A DNA stretch of 64,000 nt from Saururus chinensis (GCA_035235625.1 CP141143.1:17839092-17903091), one strand, 5' to 3'. Shown: positions 16,265 through 29,512, counted from the first letter of the stretch. Notes: generated by a model not told the origin, from the letters alone. A program made the numbers and translations.

Positions 16265-17273
16265 TAGGACTGGAAATCGGGTTAGGTTGGGTCAAGTTAA
16301 ATCGGGTTAGGGTAGCCTTAGCCTTTATTAAAATCAGGTTAGACATATTTTTAAATTAGGTTAAAAATTTAAATCTTAATTTTATTTAAGTTGGGTCATG
16401 TCAGGTATATAAGTAATTTTATTTTTTTTTATAATTTTTTTATTAGATTTGTATTATATACTTTTTCTTTTTACAAAAGGCAAACACAAATAAAATTAAA
16501 TATATTATAATATTAATTTAAAATATTTAGTTCTTTAGCTAATTTATAGATATATTATTTATAATAACTATTAACGAAGACCCTAGAGATATAATATTGT
16601 ATTTTTTCTATTCTAAAAAAATAATAATAAAATAGACCTTCAATGTTTATTTACTCATGATTAGCTTATTTAGCTTTTGATATTTAGTATGTCTTAATTT
16701 CAAAATTCAAGTAACTACTTCTATATAGTTATTTATAACCCTACCCTCCTTTACAACAGTGACACTTGATTACAATTTTCCTCATCCAAAAATTATCCCT
16801 CATCGAGCTCTATTATCCGCCTATATAGATATATGTTCCTAACATGTTCCCTATTATGAATATCAAGCCTTTAATATAGAGTTAAATTTAGTGTGTGATG
16901 TATCCTTTTGAAGGAGAGAGGATGAGTAATGAATACAACAAAATATGACATATTTTCATTCCATTCACCACACCTAAAAGAATAACAGAAAAAAAAATAA
17001 ACTATATATAAATTAACCACACTTTGTAGATACTGTTGTCTGTTATCCCAAAATGGATGTCTACTACAAAGCAAAATATATGTGATCGTACCTATGCTCC
17101 AAACAATTAATTCATGCTCAAATTTATGTTTAAGCACCTCTAGTTCAACATAATATACATTAAATAAATATTATAATAATAATATAAACATGTCCAATAG
17201 GCTAATACTATAATAATAAAGTTCTTTATTATTTGTAGTCGGATAAAAGTCGGGTTGGATTTTCCCAGCCCTA
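16265..17273. mobile_element. hAT-type element carrying a kinase gene fragment
   Basis: Bounded by an exact 8-bp target duplication GTTTAGCT (16257-16264 and 17274-17281). Ends are TAGGACTGGAAA and, reverse-complemented on the right, TAGGGCTGGGAAAA, followed by GGGTTRGGTT / CCAACCCGAC subterminal words. Length 1009 bp, AT-rich inside. No transposase is visible, so it is non-autonomous. It contains a calcium-dependent protein kinase fragment on the minus strand (annotated separately). Confidence 0.85.
17010..17146 (-). pseudogene. CDPK (group IV type) kinase-domain fragment
   Basis: The minus strand encodes LEVLKHKFEHELIVWSIG, TITYILLCSRHPFWDNRQQ without a stop. This matches subdomains VIII-IX of calcium-dependent protein kinases (APEVLK...[23 protein letters not shown]), closest by eye to the CPK16/18/28 group. 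The catalytic-loop and ATP-binding parts are absent, the invariant Asp before VWS is Ile, and only about 40 residues align. It lies wholly within the hAT element at 16265-17273, so it is a captured host-gene fragment. Confidence 0.7.
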
Positions 17274-17281
17274 GTTTAGCT

Positions 17282-19359
17282 TCTTAGAATATACTCATAA
17301 ATACAAATATGTATCGATGATATTATTAAAACTGTTAAAAACTTTTAATATATATTAAAGTTGATAAAAGATTATCATAATAATTCTTTATGTTATTAAC
17401 GTATATATAACTTAATGGCATAATAGATAAAAAAATTATAAGTAAACATATAATACCAAATGAGGACCCTCTTTTAAGATTTTTAGATATAAAGTTTTTA
17501 GATAAGATAAGTTAATACTAAGAATATATTCAAATGTAGGCTAATTTTTTATATAATGTATTAAGCTCCTTATAATTATATATTAAAAATATAAGTTATA
17601 TAAATTATTATTTCTTCTGTCTTATATTAAGTATTTTAAAATTAATTTAAAACTAATAGAAACACAAGCAAAAGTAAGCAAATTTGATTACATTAAAATA
17701 ACCTGCATAAATGATAAAAAAATCTTACAAGAGTCATATATGTCATCTCAATAACCCACCTTTTTTTTGTCATGACACTTTCAATCGTAGGTCGGGCTCA
17801 CGAGGCAAGTAACATGGAAGGAAGTATCATGCTTCCTTTTGAACTATTCGACTTACTTGATTGACTTGGTACCTCTTTTTCATTTAGATCATCATTATCT
17901 TTAAAAAAATTCTCTGTTAAGCCTCAATTCATCTAACAGAAATTTGACCTGACGTTGTACATTTCAAGGATCCTTTTTCCAAACAGTAATTTGCACTTTA
18001 CGCTTACTTAAACGATTACTTATTCGATCTACCCCTCCACCACTAAAAACTTTTCACATAATAAGCACTTAATAGACTTTTTACTATTTTCAGAAGAATC
18101 CAATTATCTATACACTCATGTGGTGTCATCTCTTGTCCTAAATGACTGTGTAGAAGGATTAACACTTGTATCAACCCCTACATATTCACTAGTAGCCGCC
18201 CCTATAGGTGCACTAGTAGTAACCCCTATAGATGCACTGGCCAACAGACCCCACGTCTATGATATCTAAATATAAAAATGAATAAATCGATGATGTAAAA
18301 AAATTCATTAAGTTGAACAAAAAAAATACCAATAAACAAGAAACTAAACATATGTCCTAAATCTAATAACAAACTCACTAGGGAACAACTCAAAATTTAG
18401 TGCAAATCAAAAGGGAGTCTAGTTAAAGCATATTGTGTGGTGAACAAAGAGAGAATACTAAACCTAGGTACGAAAGAAGGTAATAGTAAGTTAATTATCT
18501 ATTCTCCTAAAAGGAAAATAAAAAATAAAACAAAATTCAGGATGATGACCAACCATTTTATACCATTCATGTCATAATTCCAGGCAGACTAGTAAAAAAT
18601 ATAAAGAAGTGAGAAGGTGACAGACCAAAAGTAACATATTTGCATAAGATAAAAAACTGAGCAAGAATTCATCTATTTCTTATTTTTACAGAAATTGCAT
18701 GAAAGCATTCAACTCCAAAATTTATTCTGAAATTTCGAACTATAATTCTAGATATAAAAGTTGAACTCTAGAAAAAAAATTGAGAAAGAAATTAGTTGAA
18801 TCACTAATCTAAATTATAGCAGAATCAAAGAAACCTTAGCTAACTAGTAAAAAAAATTATTTTTCTTAATACAACATACATGATTAATTTAAATTACAGC
18901 ATTAATAAAAAATACAATTTTCCTTATCGATGACCACTAACTCTGAAACTATCTATCACGCTTCAAGTTTCAGCCTTCTACAAAGTGAGCAACTTTGAGT
19001 TTTTGACTAAATTATCAGAAACCTCAAATTATTTTTTAAAAAATTATGAGAAGAGCTACAATACTAGTCAACGGACAAAAATCAATTTAATGAAGGTGGT
19101 CGAGTTGTTGAGTTGAGAAGCACATAAATAACATGTTCTTTGCCAATTTGCCCAATCACAAAAGTAGAGTATATTTATATATATAAGAAGATATTACCGT
19201 GCATATGATAATCTCTATCCAAGTAATTTAAATTATACCAATTTCTTCTTGCTTCATCAAGTAAAATCCTAATTCAAATCAAAGGTTCAAACAGAAACAT
19301 ACCAACTTCGAATTCTACTTCCACCTTTAGGATTATACTAATTTTCACCGACTTCCAAA
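17282..19359. other. AT-rich region, no gene seen
   Basis: About 2 kb of AT-rich sequence with stop codons in all frames. A short degenerate duplication (ACTAGTAG...CCCCTATAGRTGCACT) occurs at about 18190-18240. No coding or RNA signal recognised. Confidence 0.6.
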
Positions 19360-19700
19360 CACTACAAAATTAGAACCCTTATGTGGGGACCTTTTAGCGA
19401 GGGCTCGAAAAAGTACCCACTAAAAAGAGTTTATTGCAGGGGTTTACCATGGCCCCCTGCTAAAGTCACTTTAGATGCAACTGCGGCGCTTAATTTACAG
19501 AGGATTAGAGAAAGTTGCCGCTACATCTAACTCAAAAGTCATGTGCAAAGAGAGTAGCAAGAGGGGAGATCGAGATAGATATCCCAATGACCGCTACTAG
19601 AGTTTTCTCATCGGCGTGTGAAGGTGGATTTTTGCCGCTACAAAGAAACCATGAAAAAATTGTATAGGCAGGATTAAATCCCGCTATAGTGCTTATTTAG
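19360..19700 (+). mobile_element. CACTA-like transposon end (one terminus)
   Basis: Begins CACTACAAAATTAGAACCC, the typical En/Spm (CACTA) tip. It is followed within 340 bp by many subterminal words such as TTTTAGCGAGGGCTCG, CTGCTAAAGTC, GCCGCTACATC, CCGCTACAAAG and CCGCTATAG, arranged as in plant CACTA elements. The element should extend rightwards, but no matching TTTTGTAGTG end with a 3-bp duplication was found, so only this terminus is called. Confidence 0.5.
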
Positions 19701-19855
19701 GACATCATAATCCTTTTCACAGGAATTTGCTTAATCAATTTTCAATGACAGTCATAGATGTAAGCATTGAGGACTTGATCAAGGAAACTTATGGGCTGCT
19801 ATGTGTTGTCCTTGGCGTGAGGGCTTCAATCGGTACAATTTATCTTTGTATTTTG

Positions 19856-19975
<120 letters not shown>

Positions 19976-19989
19976 TGTGTGTGTGTGTG

Positions 19990-22435
19990 TTTTATTTTGA
20001 TTTGCATTATTTTGATTTACGATCTATTATGTTGTTTTGATATGCGTTTTGAGTAAATAGGTTATGTTCTGTTCTATTATGTTTTGATTTGCATCTCTAA
20101 TCTGTTTTAATATTGTACGTTTTGCCTGCTTGATGAAATTGGTAACATAATTACAGACAAATTGTTCTGTTATGTTCTGTACTTCTCTATGTACTTCTAG
20201 AAAAATTGGAGTTCATGCACTCTATTGTTCCTTGATATGATGAATTAGAGTTGATGGGTTCGATAATCTCTCATTTTCTCTATATCTTTTTTGCATTGAA
20301 TTTGTCTTCCTTATCTTGCCATCGATTTTTTGATTTTATGTTGTGAAATCACTGGATTCAGTATCATGTTGCTTGCCTTTTGTTTGCAATTGATTTCGTA
20401 TCTAAAGATGCGGTGCCAAACTTATTCATATTTTGTGGGGTTTTAATTTTTGTGTCAGTTATTGTTGTCCACACTTTGCCTAGAAAGTTCTGTTGTGAAT
20501 GTTTATGTGCTTCTTTCTTTGACTTCTACATGTTGCTTGGATGATTATATATGATGCACATTGATTAATATTGTGTATTTTATCTGTAGTGTTGTTGTTG
20601 AAGTTGTTCCTTTTGTTTACAGTCAGAACTTCAATTGAATGAAGTGGATTATGTAAATGCTCATGCTACATTGACCCCGTTGGCTAATTTTTCTTAATCT
20701 AGTATGATTTTGCTTAATTGATGTCTTATCCTATTCTAAAATGAAATAATAGAAGCTTCCTTCACTTAGATGATATGGTACAATAGATTATGCAAATGAG
20801 TTGATAAGAATAGCTTGATCCTGACTGCTCCTTCTACTTCTTCTGCTAATGGGTCTAGTTAAATATGACCTTATTTGTTGTCTTCAAGGGGGGTGAAGTT
20901 TCCTTATGTCATTCCTAGTCTAAGGTAATTGGTCCATCTCAGCCTGCAACTGTTATTGCATCTCATCAGCCCTGTAAGAAGATGACATCCATATAAAGAT
21001 GCAAACAAAAAATAGTGTGTGACTATGTGTTAGAGAGAAAGAGAGAGAACACCAAAAAAAAATCTAAAATTTTGAACCACCTCATATAACTCTGATTCAC
21101 AAAGTTTAGTCAAATGATTTAAGAAAAAAACTCAATGCTTACCAGTTTTAGTGGGCACTACTCTTCGGTTCCTAGGGCCATGTTCACTCCTAGATGTAAG
21201 ACACCAGGAGTGTCCAAGGTCCCTTCTTGATACCAACCTTATCACAACAAGGAAACCTTCACATCCCTATTCTCTCTTCCTTTTCCCTCTCTCTTGCTTG
21301 TATGCTTATTTGCATATGACAACAGCATCGACCATGTAGATATTTTAAGTACTGCTCCTTTTTTTTATAACAGATGATCTACCTCACTGATCTACATCAT
21401 CTCGATGTCTTTCCAGCTCTTCCTTGTGGTTGATACCTACATTACAAAAAGTTAGCTTCTAAGCTGAAGTTTCCCTCTGCTTTCGTACTCTTTTCCTTTT
21501 CTAAGCTCACATGACTCACTAGTTGTTTCCCTTTTATATGGTTATAGTTTTGCATTTATTAGTTTTATGCTTGTGGATTATCTCAGGTTAAAATATAGCA
21601 TACGAATGATTGTTGACAAGGGATTGAAAAAAATTGCTTTCACATCTGCCTGCTTGAAGAAGAGAGAAGTTCTATATTTGGAGACACACAAAAACAGGTT
21701 AAGTGTCATGCTAATCTCAATGACATTGGGTAGATGAATGTACCTTGTTGATTATTTTGCTTAAAAATTGGTCTTATCATAGCATGGGTATTAGAGTAAG
21801 TACTAGTTGTCTTAGTTCTCTTTTTCTTTCTCAAACTGATGAGCATTTGGATGTTTGATGTCAACAATATTTTGGTATTTGCATTCGAACTTAGTTCTAT
21901 GATTTTGTGTCTTATTTTAGAAACTTTTGATAGTGAAGAAACTGTTTGACAGGGGTGGCACCTGTGTTTCTTTAGTTAGCTGGTTATTTTCATGTGTTGC
22001 TACCAGCTAAATGCTGACTTCCCCTAACCTCTACCCTACCACATTGCAAGACCACGACAACTTATCTCATATATGATGTTTATCAGTTTATCCAATCTTT
22101 CCTTCAAAATTGATTGTGATGATTGTTTGACTATTTTCCCCTCCTGATTCACTCTTTTTTTATTTTAGGATGTTAACAAACAAGTAAATGGTCCCTCTAT
22201 AAGGGAATCCAGTTCCTGAAAAATTGAGAAACTGAGATTGAAGCTAAAGGAAAGAAGATCTAGGATTGGCTTTGGTATGCTTCATTTTATTTTGCTTGAC
22301 ATTCGATGACTTATTAGGGATTAATTACACGAGGGACTAGTCAAGGTTTACATCCTCAAGGGAGGGAATAAATATGTCTTATTATTTTTGATATATTCTT
22401 TTATAATCTAATGCATGGTCATTTGGATTTTGTGT
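19990..22435. other. T-rich gene-free region
   Basis: About 2.4 kb of T-rich sequence with no coherent reading frame, no splice-linked exons and no transposon boundary recognised. Confidence 0.55.
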
Positions 22436-23665
22436 AGGTAGGTCAAGTAAGGGGAAGTATTGTCTATTGTCCATGGACGCGTAAGGGAAAAAGTGTCTCT
22501 GAGTAAGGGGAAGTTCTATCCATTGTCCACGGAGACATAGGGGAAAAATTGTCTCCAAGTAAAAGGAAGTTTTGTTTGTCGTCCGCAAAGGTGTAGGGGA
22601 AAAAGTGTCTCTGGGTAAGGGAGAAGTTTTGTCCTTCATCCACGGGCACGTAGGAGAAAAAGTATCTCCGGGTAAGGGGAAGTTTTGTCTATCATCCATG
22701 GACGCATAGGGGGAAAAGTGTCTTTGGGTAAGGAGAAGTTCTGTCCGATGATGCGTATGGGAAAAAGTGTCTCCAGGTAGGGGAGGTTTTGTCTGCTACT
22801 TACAGGCATGAAAAGTGTAAAGAGTCCCGAGTTATGAGAAAGTTTTGTTAGTCGTCTTTTGGCATAATGAGGGAAACATGAATGGTAGAGAAGGCTCCAT
22901 CTGTTGTCTCCAGATCTAAAAGGGGAAGGCACCCAGAAGGAGCAACCCCAACTGTCGCTACCTTGTGGAACATCAGGGGAGTAAGCGTTTCTTACCTCTT
23001 GTTTTAATTATAGAACTGCATGTGCTAATTAGGATATATGTTATGCCATGATTTGTGTGTTTAATATGCGTAGTGATAACATGTGTTTATATGACCTGCT
23101 TGTGTTCAGTCTTGCTTGGGGGTAGAGCGAGAAGTGTGGTGTGTATTTGGTCTCGGCTCAGTGATAGAGCGAGATGTGTAAAGGTGTTTTGTTTAGATCC
23201 ACTCTATGATAGAGTGAGATGTGTGACTCTATTGATTTATTGACTTCCATTGACTCTGATGATTTATGAGATTTCCGTCTAACTCCGAATGAATTATTCG
23301 AATATAAAGTATACATATTTTATCGTATATGATTTTGTGATGTTTGATGCATGTATTAGCCATTAGGCAGAACTACGTTCGGATCCGATCATATTGAAAT
23401 AAAGTTAGAGATGGTATCCAATATGTACGTAGGCAACCAATGGTACATTAATATTGGCCCGATCTAAATTAGTTATAAAATTATGTTTGTTCTAAGCTAT
23501 GCATAATGGAATGTTAGAGCTCCGTAGTGCGTAGAAGAATGTTATGACTCTCGCACTCAGAGTTCGCAGCTCCTAGTCAATCGGATTTAAGATTTTTTCA
23601 TTTATTTTCATACACTCTAAATTTTGTCTTCCAAACTAACCCCCGGTCCAAGTCGGGGTGTTACA
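22436..23665 (-). mobile_element. gypsy-type LTR, 5' tip at 23665 (left limit unknown)
   Basis: Read on the minus strand, the sequence starts TGTAACACCCCGACTTGG at 23665, a start common in long LTRs of plant Ty3/gypsy (Tekay/Del-type) elements. The base next to it on the plus strand begins CAGTG, a target-site candidate, but no matching TG end flanked by CAGTG was found to the left. The stretch includes the 56-bp array and a second degenerate tandem (GGTAGAGCGAGAAGTGT, GATAGAGCGAGATGTGT, GATAGAGTGAGATGTGT) at about 23120-23225. The start coordinate given is a minimum extent. Confidence 0.45.
22446..22830. repeat. tandem array, about 7 units of about 56 bp
   Basis: Units start near 22446, 22502, 22558, 22614, 22671, 22727 and 22776, each with GTAAGGGGAAGTTTTGTC, then GTCCAYGGACGC, then TAGGGGAAAAAGTGTCTC. 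Identity between units is about 75-85% by eye. Probably internal to the LTR whose tip is at 23665. The minus-strand open frames here are by-products of the repeat. Confidence 0.85.
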
Positions 23666-24509
23666 CAGTGCCACTCTTGGGTAGAAATCATGTAGTGTCA
23701 CTCTTAGGTAAATAACATATAGTGCCACTCTTGGGCAGAATCATACAACGTTTACAATAGAGCATCGAACAACTGGGCTTAATACAACACATAGACCAAA
23801 TTGAAAATATACATCGCTCTCAACAGAGCATCAGACGTATGGAGCTAAATACAACACACGTACAACATCCTGCAAGATAAACACCATGACAAGACATGAA
23901 AAATGCTTAGCTGACTCATTATCGGCTAGCTCAAACAAACACGAAACTTAATCCGTCGAAATCCTCAGGTCTCAAACTCACAACGATGTCATTAGCTTTG
24001 CTTATAATTTAAGTTTGAATTAAGTTATGCGGTACAATTATGCCACAAAAACTCTCAAACATATAGTGTTCCACTAATCAAACCGAAGTTGAGCCCAATA
24101 TGAAACCCTAGTTTGTCAAGGTAACAAACTTCACTTAACTCATCCATCTCATGATCACAACTCAACATACACCAAAATCTAACATATTCATATAATCTCC
24201 GATATCCACCTTATGGCCAACACATCTTATTCAGAAGTTATCACACTAAGCTCCTTAGAGTACTTTATATTTTGTATGTTATGCTTGTACAATTATGCAA
24301 CACTCTTACTATCTAACAATTCCCCAACATACGCTCCAATCCAAATCAATCCATTTTAATCTTCGCCTGTCAAACTTACATCATCTGTCTTCCGTCATAT
24401 GTTTACACATCCACATTCAACTCCATACCAAACACTCTGTCACCTCTTACCATCCATCGCCCAAACTTCTGCCCATGCACAATACACATATCTATTGCGT
24501 AGGCATATA

Positions 24510-24515
<6 letters not shown>

Positions 24516-24600
<85 letters not shown>

Positions 24601-24617
24601 ACACACACACACACACA
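24516..24617. repeat. (AT)n then (AC)n microsatellite
   Basis: About 83 bp of pure AT dinucleotides followed by about 18 bp of AC dinucleotides. Polymorphic-type simple repeat. Confidence 0.97.
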
Positions 24618-24639
24618 TATATATAACATACACATACTT

Positions 24640-24895
24640 CCATACATAACTTACCAACATACTCGCTAGCCATCACTAGCATACACATAATCCACATTCA
24701 TAGCTTACCAACATGCTCGCTAACCATCATTAGCACATACATATTCCACATACATAGCTTACCAACATATTTGCTAGCCATCACTAGCATATACATAATT
24801 CGTATATGTAGCTTACTAACATACTCTCTAGCTATCATTAGCACATACATAGCTTACCAACATACTTGCTAGCCATAACTAGCACACACATACAT
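24640..24895. repeat. tandem array, 5 units of about 54 bp
   Basis: Units contain CATAGCTTACCAACATACT, then CGCTAGCCATCACTAGCA and CATACACATAATCCACA. The CTTACC word recurs at about 24650, 24704, 24759, 24813 and 24853, giving periods of 54, 55, 54 and 40. Confidence 0.85.
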
Positions 24896-26700
24896 CAACC
24901 ATACTTAGAGATCACATGCATGTCATATGCATTTCAACGTAGTATAATTTATCCTCTTACATCATGCAAACGGATCATGATTTAACATCCAAAGCATTGG
25001 ATCATGCATGCTACTACACATTCAAAGCATGCTATCATGAAATTACGAGTTCCTAGCGGTCCTGGCTGGCGCCTATAAGTTCCTAGCGGTCAAATGATGA
25101 TAAGTTCAGTAGAGGGCAGTAGCAAATGGCGCCAAAATGGCCTTCCGACGGCCCAAAAAGAAATTTTACAAGGTGAAAAAAACTAAGGAAAAGACTGGTA
25201 CCTCATGGATGAGCAAAGAGGACATGGCGGTGGTCCTAGCAAATACCAACGGACTTGTGCCGGCAAGGCGAAGTGGATACTTGCAAGAACTGATGGAATC
25301 TGACAATTGAGGAGGTGCGACGGAGCGATTGAAAAGTCACTCAGGTTTGTTCTCCATGTTTTTAGACATACTAGATGTCTCAAAGCTTCTGATCTTTTTG
25401 GAATGTGTCAACTGATTCCAAATTTATATTTTTTTTCTTTTATGTCCTCAACACGTGTTAAACTCCTTTTTACGCTTTGTACTTCCAAAATTCATGCCGA
25501 AAATACACGACGAGGCCTGCGACCTGCGATTAAGCCCCACACCTAACTCTATGGGTATAATATTGAGGTCAAATATGTAAATACAAATATGACAAAACGT
25601 CACATTTTTTCGCCAAAATGATTAGAAAAATAGCAAAAAAATCATAAAAAAATTTGGGATATTACATAAACAAATCCCCGAACTAGCGATATGCCAATTT
25701 CTTCAATAAATCATTCATGAAAATTTAGAAAATATGCAATAAAATCATTATACTATTTATAATTATAGTTTCATACATAAAACTGTTCATTCTTGTCCAT
25801 ACAAGTAAATACTATTCTTTAGTATCATGATCATACCAATTCAATTTTAAGATTTTTATGTCCTTAAATATATAATTAGTCTATGTGAAATATTTAAATA
25901 CAACTGCATAAATCTATGTCCATTGTTTATCTTTCAACCCTAATATTATCATGGATAATATGTTTCTTCATTATTTAGATCATAATCAATTTGGAGTTTA
26001 GCAATTTGACCTTTTTTAAGAATTCAAAATCCTCTCACAAGCAATAAAAACCAATCTTTGCATAATTTATTCCCAACCTTGATAATTATGATTTTGAAGC
26101 ACCATTGGTCTTGTGCCTTGATTTTGAGGAGATCAATCTTGAATAAATGGAGGGTGATAAAGAGTATTCGTAATGGAAAAAGAGTTTAATTCTTGTATGT
26201 AACTATCAAACTAGGTTGTTTCTAAGTCTATCGGTGTAACTATCCCAACTGTCAACAACCTAGTTGACACTTCAGTGCTTATCGATAATAAAAATTATGG
26301 TTTCATCATGGTTCGATTCCGGCCAGTTCTTGTAGGAACCGAACTAAATTTGAAACCAAAATTTTATAACTGAACCGAAACTGAGTAAGGAACTGATTCT
26401 GTCGAAACTGACATAGAACCAAAACTGAACTGAGAATTGATTCAAAACCGAAATTTCAGTGTCACCATGGCCAAGCTTGCCGACACCCCGGTTTCCCCCT
26501 CCATCTGGAGTTTGCACATCCTACAGTACTTCATGTGCCTTCAACACATTGTCGTACACTTGATCTGAAGAGAATGAACAATCGGCCATTTGGGTTCCTA
26601 TCCCATTCAGTCACAACCGTGAGTCGACTGCCGACAACAATAGACAAAATAGAGGAGGAACTTGATGGCCACTTGCCCATATTTATATCTGGTGGCTTCT

Positions 26701-27060
26701 TCTTCACCACCAGCAACACCGATGAAGCAAGATGCAGGTGCCTCGCCGACAAAGCCAATGAAGCTCAACTATGGTATCCGTTTGCAGCACTAGAGCAAGT
26801 TGGTAGTGAAGAGCTGGCTGCCCAAGAACCGGAGCCGCCTTTGGTTTGGCACCTTCAACACCACCAAGGAGGCCGCCCTAGCCTACGACCACGTCACCTA
26901 CAAGCTTCGGGTTGACCTAGGCTCAACTTTCCCCACCTCCACCACCACCATGCCATCCACATCTCCATTGCCGGAATCCCCATCTTCCCATAGCCCGTCG
27001 ATGCCAAGCTACAAGCCATCTACAAGGGCTCTATGAGCACAAAGAAGATGGGAGTGGCAA
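26701..27060 (+). pseudogene. AP2/ERF (RAP2.4-like) transcription-factor relic
   Basis: Plus-strand frame from 26701 reads TPMKQDAGASPTKPMKLNYG, IRLQH, stop (TAG 26791-26793), [39 protein letters not shown]. This aligns with the AP2 DNA-binding domain of the DREB A-6/RAP2.4 group ([32 protein letters not shown]...EEAALAYD..AYKLRG). The stop replaces the Trp of RHWGKW, and RGVR has become YGIR. Further downstream [11 protein letters not shown], a RAP2.4-like tail motif, is in another frame (about 27003). Non-functional. Upstream of 26701 no clear homology remains. Confidence 0.75.
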
Positions 27061-27826
27061 TGATAGGCGACAATGATTGCGGAGGAAGAGAGAGGGGTGA
27101 AGGGCAGAGGCCGAAGGGAGTGGGAATTGGGAAGGAGGGTGAGATAGAGAGAGGGTGAATGTCACGCCCCGGCGATGCCCGACCCGAGCCGAACCCGGTC
27201 CAAGGGCTGGTCAAGCGCACGGGGGCAACAAAGGGGAAATTAAGAAACGATCTAGCGGAAGACTTAACCCTAACCATGGGCGATTAACAGAATTACGGAG
27301 TACGTACAATCCTTTGAGCAAGAGTAAATAAAAGGAAAGAAAGAGAGTTACTTATCACAAAGTAAATAACTAATCTCAAACCCACATGCTTAGTCAACTA
27401 AAGCCCACACTGACTCAAAATAAGTCTTAAGCAAACATAACTATAATATGTGACATAAATCCAAAACAAAGAACCCTACACACAAAGGTTCTAAACATAA
27501 AGCATAAAACTAAAGAAGGTAAGTCACACAACGATCTCCATGGTCACATCCAAGCCATCTCCGACCTTTCCTCAAAGTAGAGATCCTATCTATCTGCGTG
27601 TCGCATCACGCAGCCCTAAAACAAAACACAAGAAAGAGGGGTGAGTTTAACAAACTCAACAATGGTTTTTAATATCACTATCAACATCGAAAACACGATA
27701 GCATAGCAATATAATCATTCAGATCAAAGATTTACAAGGTGCATCATTTTCTGATCACACATACACATCACCTCAAACTGCATCATATTGCATAATTCAC
27801 ATAATTGTCATTCTCATCATAAACCC

Positions 27827-28137
27827 TGCATGAAATGTATCTCTAACATACATAATCCATCATGCATCATATCATAATCAACTTGCATGGATGTATCTCT
27901 AGCATACATATTCCCACATGCATCATATCAAAATCAACCTACATGGATGTATCTCTAACATACATATTCTCACATGCATCACATTATAATCAACCTGCAT
28001 GGATGTATCTCTAACATACATATTCCCTCATGCATCATATTAAAATCAACCTGCATGGATGTATCTCTAATATACATATTCCTACATGCATCATATTATA
28101 ATCAACCTGCATGAATGTATCTCTAACATACATATTC
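27827..28137. repeat. 60-bp tandem array, outer LTR left half
   Basis: About six units of 52-60 bp, each with GATGTATCTCTAACATACAT, then ATTC, CATGCATCATAT and AATCAACCTGCATG. The array resumes at 31613 after the nested element. Confidence 0.9.
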
Positions 28138-28774
28138 TGTCACGCCCCGGCGATGCCCGACCCGAGCCGAACCTGGTCCAGGGGCCAGTCAAGTGCGCGG
28201 GGGCAACGAAGTAAAAATTGAGAAATGATCTAGCGGAAGACTTAATTCCTAACCACGGGCGATTAACAGAAACACGGAGTGCGCACAATCCTTTGAGCAA
28301 GAGTAAATAAAAAAGGGAGAAAATGTGTTGCTTATCACAAATGTAAACAACAATCTCAAACCCACAAGCTTAGTTTAAGTAAAGCCCACACCGGCTCAAA
28401 ATAAGTCATAATCATCACAACTGTAGTATATGACATAAACACAAAACAAGAACCCTACACAAAGGTTCTAACATAAAGCATGAAACAAACGAAAGTAAGT
28501 CACACAACGATCTCCATCATCACACCCAAGCTATCTCTGACCTTTCCTCAAAGAGGCAATCCTGTCCGTCTGCGTGTCACACCACGCAGCCCCAAATCAA
28601 AACACAAAAAGAGGGGTGAGTTTAACAAACTCAGCAATGGTTTTAATATCACTAACAACATCGAAAATACGATAGCATGGCGATATAATCTTTCAAATCA
28701 ACGATGTAGAAGGTGTATCATTTTCTGATCACATATTCACATCACTTAAAAACTGCATCATAATGCATAATTCA

Positions 28775-29095
28775 ACCTGCATGGATGTATCTCTAACATA
28801 CATACTCCCACATGCATAGTATCAAATCAAACTGCATGGATGTATCTCAAACATACATATTCCCACATACATTATTTCACAATTCAACCTGCATGGATGT
28901 ATCTCTAACATACATATTTTACATGCATAATATCAAAATCATCATGCATGGATGTATCTCTAACATACATATTCCACATGCATTATATCAAACCAACCTG
29001 CATGGATGTATCTTTAACATACATATTCCACATGCATAATATCAAAATCAACATGCTTGAATGTATCTCTAACATACATATTCCCACATTCATAA
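28775..29095. repeat. 60-bp tandem array, inner LTR
   Basis: About six units of the same family as at 27827, at the homologous position in the inner LTR, which shows the array was already present in the common ancestor of the two copies. Confidence 0.9.
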
Positions 29096-29512
29096 TACCA
29101 TCACAACCTCCATCATGGAGTAATCACACATAAATGTCACATAGACGGGAGCATGGACAAGGCCACGAAGGCGTGTCATGGTCCAAAATTCTACACATGA
29201 ATTCAAGAAAGATCCGGGTTGTCAATCCCTAATATTGCTCGCCCTGGACGATCCTGGCCAAGGATGTCACATTCTCACACAGAGAATCTAGAGCAGGGGT
29301 GTTCGCCCAGGGACATCTCCTGCGGAGGGAAGAGCCCGAGTTCTCACACAGAGAACCCTAGAACACGTGGTAGCGGGGTGCACACGGCATACCACACTGG
29401 ATTCTCAGGGTCCAGATGACACACATAATAATATTCTCACATATCCACAAGACAGGTACACAACTCGTCCCCACATCATTCCTTTAAACAAGACTCAACC
29501 CGGGGAGTGCAC

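Larger units (their letters stand above)
23671..25666 (-). mobile_element. second gypsy-type LTR, 5' tip at 25666
   Basis: On the minus strand it begins TGTAATATCCCAAATTTTTT at 25666, the same class of LTR tip as at 23665. The body continues to lower coordinates, through a microsatellite and a 54-bp array, up to at least the junction with the other LTR. No coding domains are seen. Its far end was not located, so solo LTR, truncated LTR or part of a larger element cannot be told apart. Confidence 0.4.

Noticed and set aside
20585-20591. TGTAGTG as right end of the CACTA element at 19360
   Set aside because: No 3-bp target duplication and no subterminal repeats next to it.
22446-22830. CRISPR-like spacing of the 56-bp array
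   Set aside because: Units are diverged, have no unique spacers and lie in plant nuclear DNA.
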